This document shows, one piece after another, positions 6,901 to 15,960 of a stretch of 64,000 nucleotides of DNA; the first letter of the stretch is position 1; the number at the start of each line of letters is the position of its first letter. The notes below the pieces were generated by a model. It saw only the letters and a list, made by a program, of their open reading frames with translations, did no database searches and was not told the DNA's origin. A program made the position numbers and the translations under genes. Origin of the DNA: Bog-756 sp963704615 (GTDB lineage Bacteria > Actinomycetota > Acidimicrobiia > Acidimicrobiales > RAAP-2); contig OY969923.1 of NCBI GenBank assembly GCA_963704615.1, positions 992,001-1,056,000 of the forward strand, in the 5' to 3' direction.

Positions 6901-7713
6901 ATGGCCACCCGTCGTCCCAAAGTGAGCCGACAGGACCTCCATACCCTGCTCATCGACGCCGGCCGGACCATCCTGCGTGAGGAAGGCCTGGGTGCAGGGG
7001 GTGAGGTGCTGACTTTCAAGCGAGTGTGCGAGAGGGTCGAGGCCGACACCGGGATTCGGGTCACCAACGCCTCCATCATCGGCCGAGTGTGGGAGAACCA
7101 GTTCGACTACCAGACCGATGTGCTGGCAACGATCGCGGCCGACGACAGTGCCTCGGAGATCGCACTGACCGTCGATGGGATAGCGCCGGTCCTCTTGAAC
7201 ATGGATCCCACCTCACCGGACTCTCGAGGCTGGACGATGCGGGAAGTCGCCCGCCTGTCGGCTGCAGCCAACACGAACGCCCTTCGCCGGTCGACCGATT
7301 GGTTGCTCTGGATCGGCATCTGGGCGGTCACTGCGGTGGGAGCCGCTCCTGAGCGGAGGCGTCGGATCGAGTCGGCCCTCGAAGAGGCATACAAGGCGGT
7401 GACCGATCGAATGGAAGGGATCTACCAGTCCGGCTTGGACTTTGTCGGTTACCGCGCTCGCCCTGGTCTCACTGTGCGCCAATTCACCATCGCCGCAGCC
7501 GCCCTGGCCGAGGGCTGCGTCTTGAGGGACAGGGTCGACGCTGCCGCCATGAATGGCATCCTCCGCCCCACCGGTCCCCATGGGGAAGACCAGGAATGGA
7601 CCCTTTTCGGCTTGGCTCTCGACGCCTTGGCCCAACAGTTCTTCGAGTTGGATCCCGACTGGGTTGCCTCACCCGTTGACGTTGCCGCTGTCGCCGAGGT
7701 TCTGGAAGCCTGA
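6901..7713 (+). CDS. TetR-like transcriptional regulator
   Basis: A 270-residue protein with the look of a TetR-family regulator. The N-terminal part is DLHTLLIDAGRTILREEG, then a region with TFKRVCERVE and SIIGRVWENQFDYQTDVL, which corresponds to the recognition-helix area, followed by an all-helical C-terminal ligand domain (FTIAAAALAEGCVLR, FGLALDALAQQFFEL). The helix-turn-helix is divergent, with an insert rich in Gly and charged residues (GLGAGGEVL). ATG 6901 is preferred over an earlier in-frame codon at 6850 because the family N-terminus starts there. No target gene is evident; the upstream non-coding region could carry its operators. Confidence 0.65.
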   Translation: MATRRPKVSRQDLHTLLIDAGRTILREEGLGAGGEVLTFKRVCERVEADTGIRVTNASIIGRVWENQFDYQTDVLATIAADDSASEIALTVDGIAPVLLNMDPTSPDSRGWTMREVARLSAAANTNALRRSTDWLLWIGIWAVTAVGAAPERRRRIESALEEAYKAVTDRMEGIYQSGLDFVGYRARPGLTVRQFTIAAAALAEGCVLRDRVDAAAMNGILRPTGPHGEDQEWTLFGLALDALAQQFFELDPDWVASPVDVAAVAEVLEA

Positions 7714-7993
7714 CCAGGGCTGTTCACGGCCACCGCCGGAGGATGGCAGCTGCCAGTCGGACCCTCCGCAAAAATGCAATCGACAGTTGCAACATGCGGC
7801 CGTTGCGACTACCGTTCCAATTGGCGGCGGATCCCGAACCCCTCTGCGGGGCTCAGGGCGGAAAGGGCGAAAACAGCGGAGAGCCCTTCGGGGCGCTCAC
7901 CCTCCTCGCCAGCTGCGCCTCGGAAGGCGGGCCCACTTCGGTGGTGCAGGGAGTCGGTGTCTCCGATGTCCGACACATCACAAATTTTTTTTG
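7714..7993. other. Non-coding stretch before tRNA-Arg
   Basis: Nothing gene-like is recognised in this stretch or in 8066-8168 on the far side of the tRNA. An imperfect GC-rich hairpin (GAGCCC with GGGCGCTC around a TTCG loop) lies near 7880-7900, and a run of eight T follows at 7985-7992, next to the 3' end of the leftward tRNA gene. Confidence 0.4.
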
Positions 7994-8065
7994 CGCCCTC
8001 GGCAGGACTCGAACCTGCGCTCACGGCTCCGGAGGCCGATGCTCTATCCGCTGAGCTACGAGGGC
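7994..8065 (-). tRNA. tRNA-Arg(CCG)
   Basis: Read leftwards, the acceptor stem GCCCTCG pairs with CGAGGGC, the D arm is GCTC/GAGC, the anticodon loop CTCCGGA gives anticodon CCG, and the T arm is GCAGG-TTCGAGT-CCTGC. Only position 27-43 of the anticodon stem is unpaired (T-T). CCA is not encoded. The gene is divergent from argS, 103 bases away. Confidence 0.95.
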
Positions 8066-8168
8066 AAATGACCAGAGGATTCCGGACAGCCAACTGTAGT
8101 GCGGCGGTCGCTCGTCGGACTCTGGGACAGCCGACCGGTCCTCGCTCACGGCGTATCCTCGCATCACC

Positions 8169-9809
8169 ATGTCCACCCGAGATCAACTGGCCCGGGCTGT
8201 GAGCGACGCTGTGACTGCTCTGGCCCACAGGGACGGTCTCGCCATTCAAGCTGGTCCGTCCACGGTTCACCTCGAGCGTCCGGCCCGTCGCGAGCTCGGC
8301 GACTGGTCGACCACCATCGCCCTGACCAGCGCCAAGCGGGCAGGTGCCAACCCGCGGGACCTGGCCGAGTCGCTGGTCGAGGTGCTCCGTGTCACGCTGC
8401 CTGCTCACGTCACCTCGATCGAGGTGGCCGGCCCGGGGTTCATCAACTTCTTCCTCGATGACGGGTGGCTGTACCAGGCACTGGACGACCTCCTCGACGA
8501 CGGCGAGTCCGAGTACGCCCGCCCCGATGTGGGCCGGGGCGAACGGGTGCAGGTGGAGTTCGTCTCGGCCAACCCGACCGGTCCGATCCATGTGGGCAAC
8601 GGATGGTGGGGAAGCTACGGCGATTCCTTGGCCCGGGTGCTGGACCGTGCCGGCTATCAGGTGAGCCGCGAGTACTACGTCAACGACACCGGTGGTCAGA
8701 TCAGAACCCTCGGGGAGAGCCTTCTGGCCCGGCAAAAGGGCGAGGAGGTTCCCGAGGGTGGGTATCAGGGCGAGTACGTGGTAGACCTCGCCGCCGCCTA
8801 CACCGGACCCGACGACGTGACCGAGGCCGGACGATGGGCGGCGGACAAAATTCTCGAGCGCATCCGGGCCACCCTGGCTTCGGTGGGCATCGTGTTCGAC
8901 CGTTGGTACAGCCAGGCCTCCATCGAGGAGAGCGGCGCCGTGGACGAGACCATTCTCCTGCTCGCCGAGCGGGGTCTGGTCTTCGAGGAAGGCGGCGCGA
9001 CCTGGTTCCGGGCCACCGAGTTGGGCGACAGCCGCGACCGGGTGCTTCGCAAGTCGAACGGCGACGCCACCTATCTTGCCGGCGATCTCGCCTATCACCG
9101 CGACAAGTTCCTCATCCGGGGGTTCGACCGGGTGATCGATGTCTTCGGAGCCGACCACCACGGTCAGGTTGCCAGTCTCCGCGCCGGTGTCGAGGCCATG
9201 GGCATCGACCCGGGACGGCTCGAAGTCAAACTCGGCCAGATGGTCTCGCTGGTCGACGGCGACGAGGCGGTGAAGATGGGCAAGAGGGCAGGCAACGCCA
9301 TCTCCCTCGATTCGCTGGTGGCCGACATTGGCCCTGATGCCACCCGGATCCTCAGCCTGATGACGTCCCTCGACCAGGCCAGCACATTCGATCTCGCATC
9401 GGTGCGGGAGCAGTCGGTCGACAACCCGGTCTTCTACGTGCAGATGGCAAGCGCCCGTATCGGCGGGGTGGGTCGAAAGGCGGCCGAGCTCGGAGTCGTG
9501 CGGTCACCTCGGGACGAGGTCGATCTGACCCTGCTCACCCACGAGCGCGAGCTCGAGCTCATCCGCTGTCTCGAAGAGCTCCCCGAGGTGGTGGCCGACG
9601 CAGCCCGTGACCGTTCCCCGACCAAAGTCACCACCTGGGTGCGTCGTCTCGCCACGTGTTTTCACGGGTTCTACCACGACTGTCCGATCCTGGCTGAGGA
9701 CGTCGGCCCGGCGCTGACCCAGGCCCGCCTGTGGCTGGTCGAGGCCACTCGCATCGGTCTGACCATCGGACTCGGCCTTCTCGGCGTGTCGGCCCCGGAG
9801 GCGATGTGA
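8169..9809 (+). CDS. argS: Arginyl-tRNA synthetase
   Basis: Class I synthetase that charges tRNA-Arg with arginine. The 546 residues match the family. The HIGH-type motif is HVGN at 141-144 within ANPTGPIHVGNGWWG; the KMSK-type motif is KMGKRAGN near residue 368; the C-terminal anticodon-binding domain ends in LWLVEATRIGLTIGLGLLGVSAP. ATG 8169 opens the arginine-specific N-terminal domain. It begins the conserved actinobacterial argS-lysA-hom-thrC-rho block and overlaps lysA. Confidence 0.97.
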   Translation: MSTRDQLARAVSDAVTALAHRDGLAIQAGPSTVHLERPARRELGDWSTTIALTSAKRAGANPRDLAESLVEVLRVTLPAHVTSIEVAGPGFINFFLDDGWLYQALDDLLDDGESEYARPDVGRGERVQVEFVSANPTGPIHVGNGWWGSYGDSLARVLDRAGYQVSREYYVNDTGGQIRTLGESLLARQKGEEVPEGGYQGEYVVDLAAAYTGPDDVTEAGRWAADKILERIRATLASVGIVFDRWYSQASIEESGAVDETILLLAERGLVFEEGGATWFRATELGDSRDRVLRKSNGDATYLAGDLAYHRDKFLIRGFDRVIDVFGADHHGQVASLRAGVEAMGIDPGRLEVKLGQMVSLVDGDEAVKMGKRAGNAISLDSLVADIGPDATRILSLMTSLDQASTFDLASVREQSVDNPVFYVQMASARIGGVGRKAAELGVVRSPRDEVDLTLLTHERELELIRCLEELPEVVADAARDRSPTKVTTWVRRLATCFHGFYHDCPILAEDVGPALTQARLWLVEATRIGLTIGLGLLGVSAPEAM

Positions 9810-11140
9810 CCGGCTCCGGTCCGGGCTGGAACTCCATGGACCCGGTGGCCCGGGAGCTGCTACCCCTCACCTCCGAGGTGGGGACCTCCGGCCGCCTGCG
9901 GGTGGGGGGAGTCGACCTGATCGACTTGGCTGAGCAGTTCGGCACTCCCTTGTTCGTTTATGACGAAGTGCATCTCCGATCCCGCTGCCGCGAGGCGGTC
10001 GAGGCCTGGGGCGACGGCGTTGCCTACGCGACCAAAGCGTTCCTGTGTCTGGCCATGGCCCGGCTGGCCCACGAGGAGGGCATGTGCCTCGACGTGTCCA
10101 CCGGGGGCGAGTTGCATGTGGCGCTGTCAGCCGGCGTCCCGGCAAGCCGTCTGGTGCTCCACGGGAACAACAAGTCCCACGATGAGCTGGCCGCTGCCCT
10201 GGCGGCCGGGGTCGGCCGCATCGTCGTCGACTCGTTCAACGAGATCGATCGTCTCGAACAGCTGGTGGTCGAACGGGCTCGAAACGATCCGTCGGACACC
10301 TCGGTTCCTGCGGTTCTGGCCCGGATAACGCCCGGGGTCGAGGTGCATACCCACCAGTTCATCCGTACCGGCCAGGATGATTCGAAGTTCGGGTTCGGAC
10401 TGGGCTCGGGGGCGGCGACCGATGCGGTGGACCGTCTGTCCGACCTGCATGCCAAGGGTGTCGTCGAGTTCGTTGGCATCCACGCCCATCTCGGGAGCCA
10501 GGTGTTCGCGCTGGCCCCCTTTGCTCAGGCCATCGAGATGCTGGCTGGGTTCTTCGCGCCGCTCGGCCTGCCGGAACTGGTGGTGGGCGGTGGACTGGGT
10601 GTGCCCTACGTGAACGGCGAGGAAGCGCCGCCCATGGCTCAGTGGGCGTCATCGGTGCGCCAAGCGTGCCGGTCGGCGGGTATCCCCGAGTCGGTCCGAG
10701 TGACCGCCGAACCTGGCCGCTCGATCGTCGCATCGGCGGCCATGACCTTGTACCGGGTGGGAACGGTCAAAGAGGTTCCCGGACATCGCACCTATGTGTC
10801 GGTGGACGGAGGAATGAGTGACAATCCCCGTCCCGTGCTCTATGGGAGCGGCTACGAGGCGTTCCTGCCCCGGGAAACCACGGCAGATCGTCCTCGGCCG
10901 GTCCGCGTCGTGGGCAAGCACTGCGAGACCGGTGACGTGGTGGTATCGGAAGGTTTCGTTCCCGACGACCTGGCCGTCGGCGACATTCTGGCCACGCCGG
11001 TCACCGGCGCGTACGGTCACTCGATGGCGTCCAATTACAACAAGGTGCCCCGACCAGCCGTGGTTTTCGTGGCGGACGGCGAAGCCCGGCTGGTGGTCCG
11101 TCGCGAGACCCTGGACGACCTGGTCCGACTGGATCGCTGA
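9806..11140 (+). CDS. lysA: Diaminopimelate decarboxylase
   Basis: PLP enzyme catalysing the last step of lysine synthesis, meso-diaminopimelate to L-lysine and CO2. From GTG 9806 (444 residues) the PLP lysine is K77 in VAYATKAFLC; HLGSQV, the glycine-rich VGGGLGVPY and the downstream EPGRSIVA and GKHCETGD segments, which form the dimer active site, are all present. The GTG start overlaps the argS stop; ATG 9836 is an alternative 10 codons in. The position between argS and hom is conserved in actinobacteria. Confidence 0.96.
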   Translation: MTGSGPGWNSMDPVARELLPLTSEVGTSGRLRVGGVDLIDLAEQFGTPLFVYDEVHLRSRCREAVEAWGDGVAYATKAFLCLAMARLAHEEGMCLDVSTGGELHVALSAGVPASRLVLHGNNKSHDELAAALAAGVGRIVVDSFNEIDRLEQLVVERARNDPSDTSVPAVLARITPGVEVHTHQFIRTGQDDSKFGFGLGSGAATDAVDRLSDLHAKGVVEFVGIHAHLGSQVFALAPFAQAIEMLAGFFAPLGLPELVVGGGLGVPYVNGEEAPPMAQWASSVRQACRSAGIPESVRVTAEPGRSIVASAAMTLYRVGTVKEVPGHRTYVSVDGGMSDNPRPVLYGSGYEAFLPRETTADRPRPVRVVGKHCETGDVVVSEGFVPDDLAVGDILATPVTGAYGHSMASNYNKVPRPAVVFVADGEARLVVRRETLDDLVRLDR

Positions 11141-11179
11141 AGGTCCTTTCCGCTCGCGGCCAGGCAGTAGCGTGACCGA

Positions 11180-12490
11180 GTGACCTCGAATGCGTCGTCC
11201 GAACGTGTCGTACGGGTGGCCGTGCTCGGATGCGGGACGGTGGGCTCGGCCCTGGTTGGCATCCTCCAGGACCGAGCGGTCGAGTTGGGTGTTCAGAGCG
11301 GGGCCCGCCTCGAGGTCGGCGGCATTGCCGTCAGTGATCTGGCCCGCCCCCGCGGTCCGCACGTTCCCATCGAGCTGCTCACAGACCGGGCGCTCGACCT
11401 GGTGGCCGATCCGACGATCGACGTGGTGGTGGAGCTCATCGGCGGCCTTGATCCGGCCGGTGAGTTGGTCCGGACCGCCCTCGATGCGGGCAAGCCGGTG
11501 ATCACCGCCAACAAAACGTTGCTGGCCTCGGCCGAGGGCGTCGCCCTACGGGCCCTGGCCAAAAAACGGGGCGTGGACCTTCTCTACGAGGCCGCGGTGG
11601 CCGGGGCGATCCCGCTGGTTCGCGCCCTTCGTGAGTCCTTGACCGGCGAACGGATCCACCGGGTGATGGGGATCGTCAACGGAACCACCAACTTCATTCT
11701 CACCAAGATGGGCGAGCAAGGTGCCGACTACGCCGATGTCCTGGCCGAGGCCCAGTCCCTTGGATTGGCCGAGCGCGACCCGACAGCTGATGTCGAGGGT
11801 TACGACGCCGCGGCAAAGGCGGCCATCTTGGCCGGCGTCGCTTTCGGGTACGACGTCGCCGGCAGCGACGTCATGCGTGAAGGGATCACCGGCATCCGGG
11901 CCGTGGATGTCGAGTTCGCCGAACGTCTCGGCTACGCGATGAAGCTGCTGGCCATCGTGGAACGGACCGGTGACGATGCGGTGTCGGTCAGGGTCCATCC
12001 GGCCCTGGTACCCCGGTCGCACCCGCTGGCCGGGGTCCGTGATGCCTTCAACGCGGTGTTCATCGAGGGGGAGGCTGCCGGCGAGCTGATGCTCTATGGG
12101 CAAGGAGCAGGGGGAATGCCGACGGCCAGCGCGGTGGTCGGTGACTTGATCGATGCCACCCGCAACCTGATGGCCAGTACCACCGCACCGTCGCCCGAAC
12201 GCCAGCCCGCCCGCCTGCTTCCCGAATCGGAGCTCCAGGCCCAGTACTACGTGAGTCTCGACGTGACCGATCGCCCCGGCGTCTTGGCCGGAGTGACCAA
12301 GGCCTTCGGCGATCATCAGGTGTCCATCCGATCGATGGAGCAAGAGGGCATCGGCGGGGAGGCGCGATTGACCTTTCTCACCCACCTAGCCCGCGAGGGC
12401 GACATGCGGGCCACCCGGGATGCGTTGGCCGCTCTCGAGACGGTTGAGCGGATCGGCGCGGTGATTCGGATCGTCGGCGAAGGGGAGTGA
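11180..12490 (+). CDS. hom: Homoserine dehydrogenase (with ACT domain)
   Basis: Reduces aspartate semialdehyde to homoserine with NAD(P)H, the branch point to threonine and methionine. It has 436 residues: a Rossmann motif LGCGTVGSALVG near 16-27, the catalytic region VMGIVNGTTNFILTKM followed by AEAQSLGLAERDPTADVEGYDAAAKAAILA, and a C-terminal ACT domain (YYVSLDVTDRPGVLAGVTKAFGDHQVSIRSM) that in relatives senses threonine for feedback inhibition. The GTG start at 11180 lies 40 bases after lysA. Its stop overlaps the thrC start. Confidence 0.97.
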   Translation: MTSNASSERVVRVAVLGCGTVGSALVGILQDRAVELGVQSGARLEVGGIAVSDLARPRGPHVPIELLTDRALDLVADPTIDVVVELIGGLDPAGELVRTALDAGKPVITANKTLLASAEGVALRALAKKRGVDLLYEAAVAGAIPLVRALRESLTGERIHRVMGIVNGTTNFILTKMGEQGADYADVLAEAQSLGLAERDPTADVEGYDAAAKAAILAGVAFGYDVAGSDVMREGITGIRAVDVEFAERLGYAMKLLAIVERTGDDAVSVRVHPALVPRSHPLAGVRDAFNAVFIEGEAAGELMLYGQGAGGMPTASAVVGDLIDATRNLMASTTAPSPERQPARLLPESELQAQYYVSLDVTDRPGVLAGVTKAFGDHQVSIRSMEQEGIGGEARLTFLTHLAREGDMRATRDALAALETVERIGAVIRIVGEGE

Positions 12491-13572
12491 GGGCGGTGAG
12501 CGATGCCAACGGCGCCACGTCGAGGGCGTGGCGAGGGGTCATCGAGGAGTATCGGGAACACCTGCCGGTTTCGAGCCGTACACCGGTGGTCACCCTGCAC
12601 GAGGGAGGCACGCCGCTCCTTTCTGCGCCCCGTCTGTCCGCCCGGATTGGTGCGCGCGTCCTGTTGAAAGTGGAGGGCGCCAACCCCACCGGTTCCTTCA
12701 AGGACCGGGGGATGACCGTGGCCATATCCAAGGCCGCTGAAGATGGGGCCAAGGCCGTCGTGTGCGCGTCGACCGGTAACACGTCAGCGTCGGCGGCTGC
12801 CTATGCCGCGCGTGCGGGCTTGACCTGTGCGGTGCTCATCCCCGAGGGCCACATCGCCCTGGGCAAGTTGGCCCAGGCGCTCATCCACGGGGCACGCGTC
12901 CTCCAGGTCCGCGGCAACTTCGACCAGGCCCTGACCATCGTGCGCGAGCTCGCCGAGCGTGCTCCGGTCACCATGGTCAACTCGGTCAATCCCTATCGCA
13001 TCGAGGGCCAGAAGTCGGGTGCGTTCGAAATCGTGGACGCGTTGGGCGACGCACCCGAGGTGCACTGCATCCCGGTTGGCAACGCCGGAAACATCACCGC
13101 CTACTGGAAGGGCTATCTCGAGTTCAGGGAGGCCGGTCGCTCGAGTCGGCTTCCGCGCATGCTTGGTTTTCAGGCCGCCGGCGCAGCTCCGATCGTGGAG
13201 GGGCATCCGATCGAGAACCCCGAAACGGTGGCCACCGCCATCCGGATCGGCAACCCGGCCAGTTGGTACGGGGCTACCTCAGCCGCCTCCGAGTCTGGCG
13301 GTGGGATCACTGCGGTGACCGACGAGGAGATCCTGGCCGCGTACCGATTTCTGGCCGCCGAGGAGTCGGTCTTTTGCGAACCGGCCTCGGCCGCGTCCGT
13401 CGCCGGCCTCATGAAGGCGGGGCTCCCCGACGGCGTTGGACCAGGTTCGACCGTGGTCTGCGTGCTGACCGGTCACGGGTTGAAGGATCCCGACATCGCC
13501 ATCAGCCAGATCTCCGTGCCCACCGTGGTCGATGCCGATATCGGCGCGGTCCTCGAGGAGCTGTCGCTGTAA
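12487..13572 (+). CDS. thrC: Threonine synthase
   Basis: PLP enzyme converting O-phosphohomoserine to threonine. The 361-residue length fits actinobacterial ThrC. The PLP lysine is K72 in NPTGSFKDRGM; CASTGNTSASAAAYAARAG binds phosphate, and PVGNAGNITAYWKGY is typical. GTG 12487 overlaps the hom stop; GTG 12496 may be the true start, since GAAGGGGA lies 9 bases before it. The next gene in related genomes, thrB (homoserine kinase, which makes the substrate), is absent here: rho follows after a 347-base gap. Confidence 0.95.
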   Translation: MRAVSDANGATSRAWRGVIEEYREHLPVSSRTPVVTLHEGGTPLLSAPRLSARIGARVLLKVEGANPTGSFKDRGMTVAISKAAEDGAKAVVCASTGNTSASAAAYAARAGLTCAVLIPEGHIALGKLAQALIHGARVLQVRGNFDQALTIVRELAERAPVTMVNSVNPYRIEGQKSGAFEIVDALGDAPEVHCIPVGNAGNITAYWKGYLEFREAGRSSRLPRMLGFQAAGAAPIVEGHPIENPETVATAIRIGNPASWYGATSAASESGGGITAVTDEEILAAYRFLAAEESVFCEPASAASVAGLMKAGLPDGVGPGSTVVCVLTGHGLKDPDIAISQISVPTVVDADIGAVLEELSL

Positions 13573-13624
13573 GCCTGTGTCGGTGAGCCGGCCTGGGTAA
13601 GCGGGTGTCGGTGAGCCGGCCTGG
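13569..13624 (+). repeat. 28-bp tandem duplication at the end of thrC
   Basis: Two adjacent 28-base copies, 13569-13596 and 13597-13624, differ at only two bases (CT against GG). Both contain GTGTCGGTGAGCCGGCCTGG. The first copy includes the thrC stop codon, so the duplication reaches from the gene end into the spacer. Confidence 0.9.
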
Positions 13625-13919
13625 CCTGCGGAGCCTGGCGCGTGCGGCAGACGAGGCGGCCGGCACGCGACGCCCGGGTGCGGGTTGTTGCCCGGGTGGT
13701 CCTCCCCCTGTAGTATGGGTGCACCTTCGCTTCCACAATTTGCCCGATCGGGCTTGTGGGCGGGACCTTCTGGTTCGCTTCCTATGATCGGACCAGCCCG
13801 CGGCGTCGGGGGGAGTGGCAGGCGAGAGCTGATCTCGAGGTATGCAATTCCCCACCCTGATTCCCTGGCAGTTGGAGTCAATCCACCTGCCAACGAGGAC
13901 ATTTGAAACGAGGAAGCCG
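13573..13919 (+). other. 347-base spacer and probable rho leader
   Basis: This spacer takes the place where thrB is expected. It holds most of a 28-bp tandem duplication, a CCCGGG/CCCGGG hairpin (13673-13678 with 13691-13696) and a candidate promoter. No coding frame with a known product is seen. Transcription from the promoter would give a leader of about 200 bases before rho, a place where Rho genes are often autoregulated. Confidence 0.5.
13688..13716 (+). promoter_or_regulatory. Candidate promoter for rho
   Basis: TTGCCC at 13688-13693 and TAGTAT at 13711-13716 are separated by 17 bases, a good match to the spacing and the TANNNT -10 form of housekeeping actinobacterial promoters. It would start transcription near 13723. 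Confidence 0.4.
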
Positions 13920-15827
13920 ATGACTGCCGAACAGCAGCTCGAGCGCTCGGTGTTGGAAGGTAAGGAGCGGGACGAGCTCCAGGCCATCGCACAGGCATTG
14001 TCTGTGAAGACCAACACCAGAACGAAAAAAGCCGACATGATCGATGGCATTCTCCGGGCCACCGGGGTCGCGGTCGACGACGGCGTGTCCGGAGCAGTGA
14101 ACGCCGGTCACACGGACGAAACGCCGTCGACCAACGGCGATTCCCCCGCCACGTCGGGCACCAGCCGTCGGAGGGGCGCCAGTCGGTCGACCAGCGCACC
14201 CGACGCCAACGGGGAGAAGGCCCACCAGCCGGCGGTCCACTCATTCGATCCGACAGACGATGTCGAGCGCGCCGGAGTCTCCGTCGAGTTGGAAGACGAA
14301 TTCGACGGACCGGACAAGGGCGAAAAGGACGCAGAGCAGGGCGAGACCGGCGGTTCCACGGGAGGTCCCGTCGGTTCGACGGTTCAGGAGAGCACCCAAG
14401 GCCAGACCGGCGATTCCGGCCAACAGGCCGGTGAGGGCAGCCGTCAGGGCGGTCAGTTCGGGAGCAACGGACAGGGTGCGGGCCAGGGCAACAATCGGAA
14501 CAACCGCAACCAGAACCGCAACAATCAGGGCAACCGTAACCAGAACAACCAGAACCGCAACAACCAAGGCGGCAACGACGACATGGGCAATCGTCGAAGC
14601 AATCGGCGTCGCCGGGGGCGCGATCGTCAAGGCGGGGGCGCCGAGGGGGATCTCCAGGGTTCCGGCGCGAATCAGGACCAGCAATACCAAGGCGAGCTCA
14701 TCCCGGTGAGCGGGTTGCTCGACCTGCGCGACGAGGGATACGGGTTCCTCCGCTGCGATGGGTATCTGCCGTCCCCCAAGGACGTCTACGTCTCGATCAG
14801 CCAGGCTCGCCGGTTCGCACTTCGCAAGGGCGACAGCATCGAGGGTTACTGCCGGCCGGCGGGGAGTACGGAGAAGTATCCCGCCCTCCTGCAGATCGAC
14901 AAGGTCTCGTCGCTCGATCCGGAAGTGGCCCGTCAGCGGCCGCGATTTGAGGACCTGACCCCGCTGTTCCCGGACGAGAAGTTGAATCTCGAGATGCCGG
15001 GTGAAAAAGAGAACATGACGACCCGCATCGTCGATCTGTTGTCTCCCATCGGAAAGGGTCAGCGCGGGCTCATCGTGTCGCCCCCCAAGGCCGGGAAGAC
15101 GACGGTGATGAAGCACATCGCCCATTCGATCGAGGCCAACAACCCCGACGTCCATCTGATGGTCCTGTTGGTCGACGAGAGGCCCGAGGAAGTCACCGAC
15201 ATGCGTCGCTCGGTCAAGGGCGAAGTCGTGGCTTCCACCTTCGACCGGCCGGCCGAGGAGCACACAGCGGTGGCCGAGCTCTCCATCGAGCGTGCCAAGC
15301 GCCTGGTCGAGTCCGGTCGGGACGTCGTCATCATCCTCGATGGGATCACCCGATTGGCTCGTGCCTACAACCTCGGGCAGCCAGCCACCGGTCGGATCAT
15401 GTCCGGCGGTGTCGACTCGGGAGCCCTCTACCCGCCCAAGAAGTTTTTCGGTGCCGCTCGCAACATCGAAGAGGGCGGCTCGCTGACCATTCTGGCCACC
15501 GCCCTGGTGGAGACCGGATCGAAGATGGACGAAGTCATTTTCGAGGAGTTCAAGGGGACCGGCAACATGGAGCTCCGACTCGATCGACGGCTGGCCGAGC
15601 GCCGGCTTTACCCGTCGATCGACGTCAATGCCAGCTCCACCCGCCACGAGGAGCTGCTCTTCGACAGATCACAGCTGCAACAGGTCTGGAAGCTGCGACG
15701 GGTGCTCAACGCCCTGGCCAACGAGGGCAGTGCCGCTGCCGGTCTCGAGCTGCTCATGGACAAGATCCGGACCACCAAGAGCAACGACGAGTTCCTGGCC
15801 GAGATCGCCAAGGGACCGGCCACCTGA
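13920..15827 (+). CDS. rho: Transcription termination factor Rho
   Basis: Hexameric RNA-dependent ATPase that ends transcription. At 635 residues it is about 200 longer than E. coli Rho. The N-terminal SAP-like part (ELQAIAQALSVKTNTRTKKADMIDGIL) is followed by a disordered insert at about residues 60-245, acidic at first and then extremely rich in Asn, Gln, Gly and Arg (174-244). The cold-shock-like RNA-binding domain follows (GLLDLRDEGYGFLR), then the ATPase with Walker A PPKAGKTT at 388-395, VLLVDERPEEV, and the Q/R-loop region RIMSGGVDSGAL. ATG 13920 is chosen because GAGGAA lies just upstream and TAEQQLERSVLEGK is a proper N-terminus. Bases further upstream are open but not conserved-looking. 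Confidence 0.96.
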   Translation: MTAEQQLERSVLEGKERDELQAIAQALSVKTNTRTKKADMIDGILRATGVAVDDGVSGAVNAGHTDETPSTNGDSPATSGTSRRRGASRSTSAPDANGEKAHQPAVHSFDPTDDVERAGVSVELEDEFDGPDKGEKDAEQGETGGSTGGPVGSTVQESTQGQTGDSGQQAGEGSRQGGQFGSNGQGAGQGNNRNNRNQNRNNQGNRNQNNQNRNNQGGNDDMGNRRSNRRRRGRDRQGGGAEGDLQGSGANQDQQYQGELIPVSGLLDLRDEGYGFLRCDGYLPSPKDVYVSISQARRFALRKGDSIEGYCRPAGSTEKYPALLQIDKVSSLDPEVARQRPRFEDLTPLFPDEKLNLEMPGEKENMTTRIVDLLSPIGKGQRGLIVSPPKAGKTTVMKHIAHSIEANNPDVHLMVLLVDERPEEVTDMRRSVKGEVVASTFDRPAEEHTAVAELSIERAKRLVESGRDVVIILDGITRLARAYNLGQPATGRIMSGGVDSGALYPPKKFFGAARNIEEGGSLTILATALVETGSKMDEVIFEEFKGTGNMELRLDRRLAERRLYPSIDVNASSTRHEELLFDRSQLQQVWKLRRVLNALANEGSAAAGLELLMDKIRTTKSNDEFLAEIAKGPAT

Positions 15828-15960
15828 ACCTTCCCGGAGCGAGCACCGGGGCGCCGTCAGGCCCCCGCCGAACGGCCCGTCGATGACCTCCGGTACACTC
15901 ATTCGGCTGCCGGCCGGCTGTCGCCCGGCGGCCGGTCGCCGCCTTTCCAGGAGAACACCC

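Noticed and set aside
7981..7994. T-run next to tRNA-Arg as a terminator
   Set aside because: The T run is on the strand opposite to tRNA transcription; read with the tRNA it is a run of A.
13842..13919. Upstream extension of rho by 26 codons
   Set aside because: The extension is not Rho-like and ATG 13920 has a good ribosome binding site (GAGGAA).
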